NCBI GenBank assembly: GCA_947492105.1
Contig: CANLMN010000005.1
Coordinates: 1 to 64,000, forward strand
Reading direction: 5' to 3'
Source: an uncultured Aquimarina sp.
Lineage (GTDB): Bacteria > Bacteroidota > Bacteroidia > Flavobacteriales > Flavobacteriaceae
DNA length: 64,000 nt
Both the position numbers and the translations under genes were made by a program. The notes under the pieces were generated by a model. It did no database searches. It saw nothing but the letters and a program-made list of their open reading frames with translations, and had not been told where the DNA came from. Shown here piece after piece: positions 1 to 9,102 of this stretch (within the stretch, counting starts at the first letter, position 1; each line of letters begins with the position of its first letter).

Positions 1-71
1 TTGCACTTGGTTGATTAAATATAACAATAATCAACTGGAAAACAACAAGTATACAGTTTTTCAGCAGACCC

Positions 72-112
72 TAAATATTAGTCTGTAATTATTTTTTGAA
101 TGGTAGTGTAGA
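72..112 (-). repeat. Fragment of the ~162 bp interspersed repeat (copy R0)
   Basis: Read on the minus strand, this stretch matches the A-type left arm of the repeat family described at 20874, 21445 and 23840: a TACCATT end, then AAAAAATAATTACAG and CTAATA. The similarity stops after about 40 bases, so it is a decayed or truncated copy. Confidence 0.55.
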
Positions 113-143
113 ATCCTAACTATGAGATTATTCTAGTACAAAC

Positions 144-190
144 TTATGAGAATAAAAAAACTGTCTAGAAATCATAAATTTCTAGACAGT
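144..190 (-). terminator. Intrinsic terminator of the small secreted protein gene
   Basis: A perfect 13 bp stem (ACTGTCTAGAAAT at 160-172 with its complement at 178-190, 5 nt loop) is followed on the minus strand by seven T. It lies about 55 bases after the stop codon of the gene ending at 245. Confidence 0.85.
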
Positions 191-244
191 CTTTCTTTGT
201 ACTTTATATCAACTGCAATTAATGTACAGCCAATATCTTTTTAA

Positions 245-700
245 TTAGTTACGACGAGGACGACGAGATCTTGAAGTCTGAGTCTGAGTTTGAGTTTGAA
301 CTACCGGAGTTCCTCCATTAGTTGTTGTCGTTGTTGTAACGGTACCTGTACCTGTTGCCACACCATTACCAGTTGAACTTGTACTAATTACAATTGGCCC
401 AGATGTTGGAACACTTGGTGCAGATGCAGGTGCAGGAAGAGGAGCCGCAGTAGGCTCAGAAGAAGAAGAACAAGTTACCGATATACTACCTCTAGTATCA
501 CATTCCATAGTACCAAGAACCTCTCCAGTATCTCTTGCTTTAACCGTTAGTACTCCTGATCTTTTAGAAAGACTTAAAGGAGAAGATGATTCAAAAGTTT
601 CACTACCACAAGGAGTATTCACTGTGCAAAATTGGCTTTTTTGGGCGCTTACCGCTGATGTGATTGCAATTGCTGCAATTGCTGTCAATAATGTTTTCAT
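245..700 (-). CDS. Small secreted low-complexity protein of unknown function
   Basis: A 151-residue protein with an N-terminal signal peptide (about residues 1-19, ending SAVSA-Q). A short region with Cys at about 25, 31, 67 and 77 could form disulfides. Then comes a Pro/Ala/Ser linker, a Thr-rich tract, alternating Gln-Thr pairs and a very basic tail ending RSRRPRRN. I recognise no named domain. It has its own terminator and stands alone, with a repeat element upstream. The Cys-containing N-terminal half may be the functional part and the Thr/Gln/Arg half a linker to the cell surface, but this is inference. The ATG is well placed relative to the signal peptide. Confidence 0.75.
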   Translation of the reverse strand: MKTLLTAIAAIAITSAVSAQKSQFCTVNTPCGSETFESSSPLSLSKRSGVLTVKARDTGEVLGTMECDTRGSISVTCSSSSEPTAAPLPAPASAPSVPTSGPIVISTSSTGNGVATGTGTVTTTTTTNGGTPVVQTQTQTQTSRSRRPRRN

Positions 701-933
701 AATTTATCAATTTGTGTGTAATCCCTACTCTATTTATACTCGGCTTTTCGGGTTTCGCCTTATTTCCAAATTAAAACTACATAACAATCAATTTATTATA
801 TGAAAAATTGCGAAAATATTATTTTAACAAAAATATAACAAACTACACAACAACATCTGATATCCCTTAGGACTCCTAAGAATTACTATTCCCCAAGCCA
901 AATCATTGCTTATCTACCAATACAGGTAAATAA

Positions 934-1095
934 TACCATTTAAAAATAATTACAGGCTAATAATTCGGTTCTTTTTCTACTATTTTTTTGCTAAAAAATT
1001 AAACCATAACTAAGACTATACTTCATTTTTCTGCTGAAGCTGAAAGAAAAAATCTTAATCTTTCTTTCCGGTAAATTCAAACAACAAATGGTATA
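934..1095 (+). repeat. Interspersed repeat, copy R1 (A-left/B-right chimera)
   Basis: A 162 bp element with perfect 9 bp terminal inverted repeats (ATACCATTT and AAATGGTAT). The left half matches A-type copies (AATAATTACAGGCTAATAAT, then CTACTATTTTTT). The right half, after the shared core AAACCATAACTAAGACTATA, matches B-type copies (TGCTGAAGCTG, TCTTTCCGGTAAATTC). It fills the middle of the 520 bp gap between the secreted protein gene and the phosphoesterase-like gene. The rest of that gap shows no gene. Confidence 0.85.
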
Positions 1096-1220
1096 ACCTT
1101 ATTCGGATATTCTATCATTAAGGCTATACAATTCATCAAGGTATTTTTACATAAAAAATAACTTCTTTTAAAATAAGTTTATATACCCAAAATGAATTAC
1201 GCGATACAATTTCGAACAGC

Positions 1221-2057
1221 TCATTTTTGCAAGATATTCATCAAATCCTCTCCCCGCATATTTTTTTCTGGAGCCGGTAGAATCTCCATATTATCCCATA
1301 ATCCTGTAAGGAGCGTGTCTGCGTATGCCTTTGGCAGCCTATTATCCAACATTAGTCGATTTGCCTTGTCATGATCATATACAAGGGTATGATATTGATA
1401 AGAAAAAGTATATGTAGTATCCATAATCACATACCAAACTCTTGTTTTGCCCTCATTTGCAGGCATACCAATCACACCTGGATTGAGCCATAACTTACCA
1501 TTTTGAAATTCACAAAATGGTAATCCACTATGTCCACTCACTATAATAGTACTTTGTGTTGCATCAAAGGACGGTTGCTTTGTTGCCCAAGGGGATGATC
1601 TGAATATAAAATCCGAAATATGATCATAGCTGCCATGTACCAAAGTTACTTTATGATCCGAAAAGCGAAATGAAATATGATCTGGCAAGCCTTGCATCCA
1701 ATCAATAGTAGATAGAGATAGTTGTTTTTGAGCAAATGGATACCATTCTTTAGAAAAATCATCGCACCTAGATCCCAAACTAAAATCACATCCACAATCT
1801 AGAGCTCCTACCCGCAATTGTTCTTCTACATTACCAATAATAGTATGCGCCCCCCAATCTCTGAAACGTTGTACCGTTTCTTCTGGCTGCGCACAGTACC
1901 CAACGATATCTCCAGTACAAAAACAATTTTGAGGAACAATCCCTTCTTGTTCAGCTACAGCCATAAGACTATTTAGTGCTTGCAAATTACTGTAGACACC
2001 TCCAAACAACAGTACTTTGCCTTGTACCGCTCCCAAATTTATCGTTTTCTTATCCAT
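1221..2057 (-). CDS. Metallophosphoesterase-like protein with altered metal site
   Basis: A 278-residue protein of the calcineurin-like phosphoesterase fold. GD at 49-50, GN at 75-76, HG at 141-142 and GH at 175-176 mark the family motifs in order. The first motif, usually D-x-H, reads GGVYSN (Gly20 and Tyr22), and the last, usually GHxH, reads GHSG, so several metal ligands are absent. A cysteine cluster (Cys88, Cys90, Cys98) follows GN. I recall a subfamily with FGGxYSN in this position, so the change is probably inherited rather than decay. The ATG at 2057 is preferred to an upstream one at 2147 because it leaves only a 19-base overlap with the symporter gene. It is the last gene of the SusC-SusD-symporter operon. 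Confidence 0.8.
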   Translation of the reverse strand: MDKKTINLGAVQGKVLLFGGVYSNLQALNSLMAVAEQEGIVPQNCFCTGDIVGYCAQPEETVQRFRDWGAHTIIGNVEEQLRVGALDCGCDFSLGSRCDDFSKEWYPFAQKQLSLSTIDWMQGLPDHISFRFSDHKVTLVHGSYDHISDFIFRSSPWATKQPSFDATQSTIIVSGHSGLPFCEFQNGKLWLNPGVIGMPANEGKTRVWYVIMDTTYTFSYQYHTLVYDHDKANRLMLDNRLPKAYADTLLTGLWDNMEILPAPEKNMRGEDLMNILQK

Positions 2058-3382
2058 ATAGGTAAAAAGTATAAAGTAAAACAAAAAAGAAGTCCCCAAA
2101 TATTCACCCAAAGCAAATCTGCATATTTTCCGGTAGTGAACACCCATTGCTTTGGAAAAATATCAAAAACTAAAAGCAGTCCGAATATCAAACCACTTCC
2201 TACCGACAAGAAAAAACTACTTTTGGGCACGTTCTTTTTCCAACATAGAAATATAGGCGTTAATCCAATCACCATAGTACCACTGATGGTAGTTGCAGAC
2301 AAAATTTCGGCATTAAGAAATACAGGAATTGTACCGAACACAGCAACAGCAATCATAATCCAACGTCCCAAAGACAACTTGTCTCCTACCTTTAGATCTA
2401 TTGCGATTAATTTTGCGGATGCCGAAAACGTAGAATCTAATGTAGACGCTGCAGAGGTAATCATAATAAAGTTAACGACCAAGAGTATCACCACCCCAAA
2501 AGCCTTGCTTACCGCCACAGCTGCCTGCCCTTCTATCCCCTGATGTTTGGCAAAAACACCTACTACACTAAACAATAGAATACACATCCCTCCCAATATA
2601 GTTGCCCATAAGAAACTCTTCAGTGTTGTTTTTGGAGAACTAATAAATCCTCTATCGGTCAATACAGGGTCATGAAACGGATAGCTAAAAGATTGTAGGA
2701 TAGCTACCAGTAATAAGTTCCCTCCTAATGCCATCGTCCACGTTCCTGACATCACAACATCTTTGACCGTAAAATTGGAAACCCCGAATACATTCCATAA
2801 AATAACACACAATAATACCGAGAACAACCCCATTTGTATCACATCGGTAAAAATACTACTACTCAGCCCTCCTTTGAGCGCATATGCCAGTGTGAGTACT
2901 GTAAAAACAATGATTGCCGAATAGTATGACATACTTCCGATTGCTCCAAAATAAGATCCTATGACCATGGTATTGGACCAAACCTCGTTAAAAAGTCGAA
3001 AACCTATCAAAATCGAAAAAACCATAACCGCTCCTTGTCCAAAACGTGATGCCAAAAAATGATGAATACTTTTGTATCCTCCTTTGGTTCGTAATTGATA
3101 AATAATGATCCCAGCAATCGTAAAAGAAAGATAATATCCTGCGTAAGCAACCCCTCCGACAATACCAAAACTCGACCCCAAGTTGGCTGCATTGGTAATA
3201 CTCTTGGCAAAAATCCAAGAAATAACCAAGCTCCCCGTTAGCATCCATAATGTCGGTTGTCTTTTTCCTTTGCTACCTGCTTTATAGAACTGTTCTTTTG
3301 TTTTTGCCAATGGAGACCACCAGAAAAACACCAAACTAGAAAGTATGATTAAACTCCATTGCCAAATTTCAATTTCTTGCAT
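2039..3382 (-). CDS. Sodium:solute symporter family (SSS) transporter
   Basis: A 447-residue polytopic inner-membrane protein with about 12-13 hydrophobic helices. It resembles the SSS family, which moves small solutes inward with Na+; the SWIFAKSITNAANLG region in the second helix area is typical. Family members are usually 450-600 residues, so this is a short form. It lies 17 bases after susD and overlaps the phosphoesterase-like gene, so the four genes from susC are probably one operon: outer-membrane capture by SusCD followed by this inner-membrane uptake step. The substrate is not evident. The ATG at 3382 is chosen over a TTG one codon upstream. Confidence 0.88.
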   Translation of the reverse strand: MQEIEIWQWSLIILSSLVFFWWSPLAKTKEQFYKAGSKGKRQPTLWMLTGSLVISWIFAKSITNAANLGSSFGIVGGVAYAGYYLSFTIAGIIIYQLRTKGGYKSIHHFLASRFGQGAVMVFSILIGFRLFNEVWSNTMVIGSYFGAIGSMSYYSAIIVFTVLTLAYALKGGLSSSIFTDVIQMGLFSVLLCVILWNVFGVSNFTVKDVVMSGTWTMALGGNLLLVAILQSFSYPFHDPVLTDRGFISSPKTTLKSFLWATILGGMCILLFSVVGVFAKHQGIEGQAAVAVSKAFGVVILLVVNFIMITSAASTLDSTFSASAKLIAIDLKVGDKLSLGRWIMIAVAVFGTIPVFLNAEILSATTISGTMVIGLTPIFLCWKKNVPKSSFFLSVGSGLIFGLLLVFDIFPKQWVFTTGKYADLLWVNIWGLLFCFTLYFLPIWIRKR

Positions 3383-3399
3383 CAATCTTTACTTATTTT

Positions 3400-4830
3400 T
3401 TATTGATCCCACCATACAGGAAAATTGATACTATTGTTCGCTGTTTTGTCTGCAACAAGGGTATAATTCAAGGTATTCAATGTAGCCTCTTCTGCTGGAT
3501 ACGGCATACGTATTGGGATCAATCCATTATTCAAACTAGCAGAAACATTTTTGAAAACAGGAAAACCGGTTCTTCGATATTCTATCCACCCCTCGTATCC
3601 ATTAATTGTATTGGCTATCCATTTCTGAGTAATAATTTGTTGCAATCCCACTGTATTATCATAAGCTGCAGTCGTAGTCAAGTAGTCTGATGGTATTTCT
3701 GTATTCCAATACGCAAAAGCTTTGGTAACTCCCGTCTCATACAAGGTTCTTGCATCTGCAGTAATCCATCCTTTGAGTGCTGCTTCTGCCAACAAAAAAT
3801 CGGTTTCCCAGGCCGTCATATAGTTTGCCTTGAGCATACCCGTATTTTCTCTAAATATGGTACCCGCGAGGGAGTAGTCTGACAAAGAAATTGTGGTCTG
3901 CGACGCATCTATACCATTTAGCAATCCATTATATGCTGTAGTTGTTGCATTCGCAAAGGGTCGAAATAAGACATTGATTCTAGGGTCATTTAATCCTGTC
4001 AAAATATCTTCTATAGTTTCTGACATTACAAAATTATTAAAATCTCCTGCGCGCAATCTTGCCATCCGGAAGTTATTCGGCTCACCATTGTTAAATTCAA
4101 AAACAGCATTATCAGCATTAGTTGTCAAGTAATTGCCTTCTGTCACTAACGCTTGTAGACTTGCTGCTACATCTTCTTTTGCAGAAATACGCATCAAAGC
4201 TTTTATCCGTAAGGAATTAGCAAACTTTACCCAATTTTCCAAATCTCCATCATAAAGGATATCGCCTTCTAGGGTTTGTACTCCTTGATAGGATGTAATT
4301 GCAGCTATTCCTTGTTCTAGATTATCTAGAATACCTCCTTTACTCGTATAAATGGTTTCTTGGGAATCATACTTGGGGCGTACTATCCCTAGATCTCCAG
4401 TAAAAGCTTCGCTGTAAGGAACATCTCCAAATAAGTCTGTGAGGCCCATCGTCATATATGCTTTAAAAATTAATGCAGGCCCCTCATAGACAGCAAAAGT
4501 TTCTGTTGCCTTTGATTGTTGTAAAATACGTTCGTTATCCCGAAGGTTTTTATAAAAAATACCCCATGGATTTCCCCCTAACTGTGGAGAATTAAGGGCA
4601 TGCCGATCAAACAAATTAAAATCTAATGCTGTCAAATGTTGACCTAATAAGTTTCCAGCCACAAATCCTTCGTAAGATAATTGTTCCCCATAGTCATAAA
4701 TCACTTGACGTAACAACAAACTTGGTTGTACCGCTACAGGTGCATTAGGATTTGTATTAATTTCTTCAAAATCTGCTGTACAGCTCACATACAATGTGAG
4801 GCTCAATAGTATATATATGTATTTTTTCAT
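3400..4830 (-). CDS. SusD/RagB-like surface lipoprotein
   Basis: A 476-residue protein starting with a lipoprotein signal peptide whose lipobox ends at Cys17 (LYVSC). It continues ADFEEINTNPNAP, the usual N-terminus of SusD-like_2 proteins. It should sit on the outer face of the outer membrane as the lid of the SusC channel encoded 33 bases upstream. The C-terminal part (GWIEYRRTGFPVF, then IPIRMPYP) matches the conserved end of the family. No carbohydrate-active enzyme gene lies nearby, so the ligand may not be a classical polysaccharide. Confidence 0.92.
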   Translation of the reverse strand: MKKYIYILLSLTLYVSCTADFEEINTNPNAPVAVQPSLLLRQVIYDYGEQLSYEGFVAGNLLGQHLTALDFNLFDRHALNSPQLGGNPWGIFYKNLRDNERILQQSKATETFAVYEGPALIFKAYMTMGLTDLFGDVPYSEAFTGDLGIVRPKYDSQETIYTSKGGILDNLEQGIAAITSYQGVQTLEGDILYDGDLENWVKFANSLRIKALMRISAKEDVAASLQALVTEGNYLTTNADNAVFEFNNGEPNNFRMARLRAGDFNNFVMSETIEDILTGLNDPRINVLFRPFANATTTAYNGLLNGIDASQTTISLSDYSLAGTIFRENTGMLKANYMTAWETDFLLAEAALKGWITADARTLYETGVTKAFAYWNTEIPSDYLTTTAAYDNTVGLQQIITQKWIANTINGYEGWIEYRRTGFPVFKNVSASLNNGLIPIRMPYPAEEATLNTLNYTLVADKTANNSINFPVWWDQ

Positions 4831-4863
4831 CTTATTCGTTTTAAATGTACTACCAGTATATTG

Positions 4864-7800
4864 TTAGAAATTAACACCTAATTTGAGACCAAAACTCCTT
4901 GTCGTAGCGTACGACAAGTCCTCTACTCCACTTACTAATCCCTGTCCCTGCACCGCCAATTGTTCTGGATCAAAATGAGGGATGGCACTGATCGCAAAAA
5001 GGTTTTTTCCTACCAAAGAAATCTTGACATCAGCTCCTTCTTTCAATAAACCAAAAGCATTTTCCTTCAAACCAAAAGAGTATCCGATTTCGAACTGGCG
5101 CATTTTTAGATACGAAGCATCATAAACACTGTTTTCTTCATGATTACGGTCATAAAATTGACGATAAAAACTTTCTGGAGTAACCGCAGTAGTATTTGGC
5201 ACGTAGACTGGATTCTCTTGGGTTCCTGTATTGACAACCCCTGGGGCAATTATTCCCTCCTCGGGCCTATCAAGTGTTTCTTCCAACTGTCCTCCTACCC
5301 CTGCTAGAGACAAAGTTCTAGACACCAACTCCCCGCCTTGTCGCCAATCCAGCACAAAATTAACTACCCAGTTTTTGTATGAAAAATTATTGGCCAACCC
5401 AACTACAAAATCCGGATTAGAATTCCCTAATTTCTTTAGTGTCGGATCTGCGATATACCGCCCATCGGCACTCAAAACAAAATCTCCATTTTCATTACGC
5501 TGATATCCTGTCCCATAAAAATCTCCTAGACGTCCACCTTCTTCTACCTGAAACCATACCGTTTGATCTGGATTATCATAAACTCTCGAGTATGCCAAGG
5601 TAATTCTTCCATCTTGTTGTGGTAATGATTCTATTGTTGACACATTTTTACTAAAATTCACTGTTGTATTCCACAGAAAATTAGTTCTCTTAACAGCTAC
5701 TGCATCCACTACAATTTCTAAGCCCTTGGATCGCACCGCTCCTCCATTGACTACCTGTTGTCCAAATCCAGAAGAAATAGGAATAGGTAATGACAAAATT
5801 TGATCCTTTGTCAATGCATTATAATAGGTAACATCTAGATTCAAACGATCTTTGAAGAAATGGATGTCCGTTCCTAATTCATAAGATGTAGTTTTCTCTG
5901 GTTTTAGATTTGGATTTGGAATAAAATCTTGGTTACTAAATGTTGGTTGAGAATTAACCGCCGTTTGTGATACAAATGCTCCAGAGGTTTGATAGGGATT
6001 GGTATCGTTCCCCACTTGGGCAGCACTAAATCGTAACTTGGCAAACGAAATTGCTTTGGGCAACTTTGCTACATTGCTTACAATAAAACTAGCAGAGGCG
6101 GATGGATAAAAAAACGATGTATTATCAGCAGAAAACGGGGTTGCCAAGGCACTAGACCAATCATTTCTACCCGTAATATCGAGATAAGCATACTCTTTGT
6201 ACCCTATTTTTAGCAATCCATACAAACTATTGATTCGTTTATTGGATTCAAAACCAAAACTCTCAATAGGAGATGCAGCGTTATTAAAACTAAAAATTCC
6301 AGGCTGCGCCAATTGAGTTGTCTGCGTTTGACTAGTACTAGCTTTTTGATCTAATCGATTTCCTCCTGCTGTTATATCGACAGCAAAATCTTGTATTTTT
6401 TTTGTGTAATTCAACAAAAAATCCGTATTGATCTCTCTATAAAAAACATCATGTTCTGCATAGGCACCATTTCTAAAACGATTGGTGCTAAAATTTCTCA
6501 AGAAACGTCTATCCTCTTTGGAATAATCCATTCCTGTTCGCAGCGTAACATTCAAATCTTTGGTGAGTTCCTGGCGAATTGCGATATTTCCAAAAAGACG
6601 ATTTCTATCAAAACTATTCCGATTCTCTGATAGGATAAAGTACGGATTATCAAAGAAGGTATAATTAAATGAATACTGCTGTATCCCTTCCAAACCTGGT
6701 TGCCAATACTGTCGTAGGTTGTCCGTATTCAAAGATCTGGGACCCCACGCAACTAAAGAATAATTGACATTTTCGGATCCATATCCATTAGAAGGTCTAT
6801 TATCACTACCCGTATGTACGTAATTAATACTGGAGCTTATTTTTGTCGCATTACTAGGTGCAAAACTTAGTCGAGCTGCCACTGTTTTTCTATTCAAATC
6901 AACTCCTGGGATGTGAGATTCATTTCTCAAATCGGTAAAAGATAAGCGATAATTCCCTGTATCAAAACCAGAAGAAACTGATACATTATTTATCGTAGTG
7001 ACTCCTGTTTGATAGAAATCTTTTAGATTATTAGGGTTCGACACAAACGGAGTAGCTGTAATAGGCAATCCATTATAGCGTGCTGTATCACCTCCTCTAA
7101 CTACAGAGCCATCTGGCAAGGTAACAGGACTATCAAACTGCGGCAGAAGGGTACCTTGATCTAATCGTGGTCCCCAACTGTAGGTAATATTATCATTAAT
7201 ACCTCCTCCTAATCCGTCGACATATTCAAATTCTCCCGAATTCCCTTGTCCATATAGGTTCTGGAATTTCGGTAATTGGAAAGCCGTATCCACAAACAAA
7301 CTTGAATTAAAACTAACTCCGAGTCTCTTGCTTTTGCTCCCGTCCTTGGTCGTAATAATAATAACCCCGTTAGATGCTCTAGTACCATATAATGCTGCTG
7401 CACTAGGACCTTTTAGTACCGACACAGAGGCTATGTCATCTGGATTAACCTCCATTGCGCCATTCCCAAAATCCACTTCCTGAAAACCTGCTGCTGCTTC
7501 ATTGGTAAAGTTAAAAACCGTACTGTTATTAATAGGTGTTCCGTCAACAATAAACAACGGATTATTATTAGTAAAAGATTGCTCTCCTCTAATAACAATT
7601 TTGGAAGAAGAACCGACTCCCGTAGCGCCTCCTGCAGTAATGGTAACTCCAGCAAGTTTGCCTGCCAGATTATCCAAAAAATTAACAGCTTTTACCTCAG
7701 CAATATCAGAGGCTCCAATACGCTGTATCGCATATCCTAATTCTTTGGATTCACGTTCTTGATTAAGAGCAGTAATAACTATTTCGTCCAGACCCGTAGA

Positions 7801-8085
7801 ACCCTCTACTAACACCATATGAATGGTTGTCTGATTCCCTACAAGAGTCTCTTTTGTCTGGAACCCCAAAGAAGAAAACACTAAAATGTCCTCCTTATCA
7901 TTTGTTGTAATGGCATAATTCCCATCCATATCAGAAGTTGTGCCTTGGGTTGTGTTTTTAATACGGATATTTACAAATGGCAAAGGGTTACCATCGACAG
8001 AAGAGGTTACAGTACCTGTAACCACATTTTGGGCATAACTACATGTTAATACACATAGTGCAAGCCCTAACAAAAAATATTTCAT
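4864..8085 (-). CDS. SusC/RagA-type TonB-dependent outer-membrane receptor
   Basis: A 1073-residue protein. Residues 1-19 are a signal peptide. Residues 20-105 form the carboxypeptidase-regulatory-like beta domain typical of SusC (VTGTVTSSVDGNPLPFVNI). A plug domain follows, starting near LDEIVITALNQ and including the conserved VLKGPSAAALYGTRASNGVI. A long beta-barrel ends in SFGLKLGVNF with the usual terminal Phe. With SusD it forms a TonB-energised importer. No sigma/anti-sigma pair lies next to it and there is no STN domain. The ATG at 8085 is chosen; a TTG lies one codon upstream. It is 46 bases downstream of the DUF2064 gene and probably co-transcribed. Confidence 0.95.
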   Translation of the reverse strand: MKYFLLGLALCVLTCSYAQNVVTGTVTSSVDGNPLPFVNIRIKNTTQGTTSDMDGNYAITTNDKEDILVFSSLGFQTKETLVGNQTTIHMVLVEGSTGLDEIVITALNQERESKELGYAIQRIGASDIAEVKAVNFLDNLAGKLAGVTITAGGATGVGSSSKIVIRGEQSFTNNNPLFIVDGTPINNSTVFNFTNEAAAGFQEVDFGNGAMEVNPDDIASVSVLKGPSAAALYGTRASNGVIIITTKDGSKSKRLGVSFNSSLFVDTAFQLPKFQNLYGQGNSGEFEYVDGLGGGINDNITYSWGPRLDQGTLLPQFDSPVTLPDGSVVRGGDTARYNGLPITATPFVSNPNNLKDFYQTGVTTINNVSVSSGFDTGNYRLSFTDLRNESHIPGVDLNRKTVAARLSFAPSNATKISSSINYVHTGSDNRPSNGYGSENVNYSLVAWGPRSLNTDNLRQYWQPGLEGIQQYSFNYTFFDNPYFILSENRNSFDRNRLFGNIAIRQELTKDLNVTLRTGMDYSKEDRRFLRNFSTNRFRNGAYAEHDVFYREINTDFLLNYTKKIQDFAVDITAGGNRLDQKASTSQTQTTQLAQPGIFSFNNAASPIESFGFESNKRINSLYGLLKIGYKEYAYLDITGRNDWSSALATPFSADNTSFFYPSASASFIVSNVAKLPKAISFAKLRFSAAQVGNDTNPYQTSGAFVSQTAVNSQPTFSNQDFIPNPNLKPEKTTSYELGTDIHFFKDRLNLDVTYYNALTKDQILSLPIPISSGFGQQVVNGGAVRSKGLEIVVDAVAVKRTNFLWNTTVNFSKNVSTIESLPQQDGRITLAYSRVYDNPDQTVWFQVEEGGRLGDFYGTGYQRNENGDFVLSADGRYIADPTLKKLGNSNPDFVVGLANNFSYKNWVVNFVLDWRQGGELVSRTLSLAGVGGQLEETLDRPEEGIIAPGVVNTGTQENPVYVPNTTAVTPESFYRQFYDRNHEENSVYDASYLKMRQFEIGYSFGLKENAFGLLKEGADVKISLVGKNLFAISAIPHFDPEQLAVQGQGLVSGVEDLSYATTRSFGLKLGVNF

Positions 8086-8130
8086 CAAGTTTGATTAAAT
8101 GCTAAATAATTAAAAAAATACAGTGCTGTG

Positions 8131-8820
8131 TTACGAGGTCAAACTTGGTGAGCCTTTGTTAAAATATACAGAAGTGACAATTCTAGGCACAAAACCCTCT
8201 CGAAACAAAATCGCTATAAAAGATGTTTCAAAAATAGTCAACAATATATGCTTAAATATTAATGACAAATGTCGAGTGTACCTGGAGAATCTTTTGAGAT
8301 CATGGATGGTATCAATATCTCTGAGATATCTCAAAGATTTTAGTACCAAACCATTATCCAAAATCGTATTAATAAGTGTTTTGGCTAGTTGATTTGTTTG
8401 CCAAGGTAATTGAAGAAAATTCTTTTTAATGAACGACCCTTTATGGAGCCCCATCAGATAGATTCCTCCATCCATAGAGGGACCTATAACAATATCATTA
8501 TCTACTAACTTTTTAGAAGCTTCTATAATATCAGCGCTTCTCAGGTTAGGGCTGTCATTACCTATGGTAATAATTTTTTCGTACCCTTTGTCAAAGAGTG
8601 CTGCTATGGCATTTGTAAAACGTTCTGCAAAAGTAACTCCGCACTGATCCTTTTCAGAACATAGTACAAAAGGCAAATTGGTTTTGCGAACTTTCTTGAG
8701 TGTTTGAGAATTGAAATAATTAAAAAGATTTTGCCCATAAGCTATGGGTTTATTCTTTAATTCCTCCATTGAAGAATTAGCAAATATAAGAATCGCTATC
8801 TGCTTGGTAATGTCTGACAA
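8131..8820 (-). CDS. DUF2064 (glycosyltransferase A-like, TIGR04282-type) protein
   Basis: A 229-residue protein of the nucleotide-diphospho-sugar transferase-like DUF2064/TIGR04282 group. Family marks are AILIFA near the start, IGNDSPNL (about 92-99) and GPSMDGGIYLMGL (about 118-130), in the places where these proteins carry G-(T/N)-D-(S/C)-P and GP-x-DGG. It starts at a TTG codon right after an in-frame stop; the next ATG would remove the first beta-strand. The C-terminus extends about 50 residues past the usual DVDT-like motif (RDIDTIHDL) and is hydrophobic and basic. In other genomes this family is found with arsenosugar-pathway genes, none of which I can identify here. Its activity is not known. 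Confidence 0.75.
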   Translation of the reverse strand: MSDITKQIAILIFANSSMEELKNKPIAYGQNLFNYFNSQTLKKVRKTNLPFVLCSEKDQCGVTFAERFTNAIAALFDKGYEKIITIGNDSPNLRSADIIEASKKLVDNDIVIGPSMDGGIYLMGLHKGSFIKKNFLQLPWQTNQLAKTLINTILDNGLVLKSLRYLRDIDTIHDLKRFSRYTRHLSLIFKHILLTIFETSFIAILFREGFVPRIVTSVYFNKGSPSLTS

Positions 8821-8985
8821 TTAATTTTTAGATTTAATATCTCAAGATACTCAGTCGTACCCAAGAACTATTCATTACAGTAAACTACTCTTTTTTATTC
8901 AAAGTACCAATAGTACTATAAGCAAAGTTTATTAACTTCCTGCAAAACTACTACTTACATAAAAAAACTTTTTCATTTTTTTTGT

Positions 8986-9076
8986 GTGCGTGCCCCAAAG
9001 GTCGGGCTATTCACTTTTACTCCTCATACTTCCTTGCAGTCAGATTGTGGGGTAACCGCTACTATCCCTCACGCCA
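8986..9076 (-). other. Possible structured RNA or repeat element after the phosphatase gene
   Basis: A GC-richer block in AT-rich DNA, starting 27 bases after the stop of the gene ending at 9103. On the minus strand it begins GCGTGAGGGATAGTAGCGG and ends GCCCGACCTTTGGGGCACGC, with GCGTG and CACGC able to close a stem. Blocks with the same flow (GGGAT.GTAGCGG ... GCCCGACC...GGGGCACGC) are familiar to me from gene ends in other flavobacteria, but I have no name for them. Confidence 0.4.
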
Positions 9077-9102
9077 AAGTATCCTCTCACACTGCATTGA
9101 TT

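Noticed and set aside
1192-1374. Short plus-strand open frame opposite the phosphoesterase-like gene
   Set aside because: It is antisense to a clearly conserved gene; such shadows are common in this AT-rich DNA.
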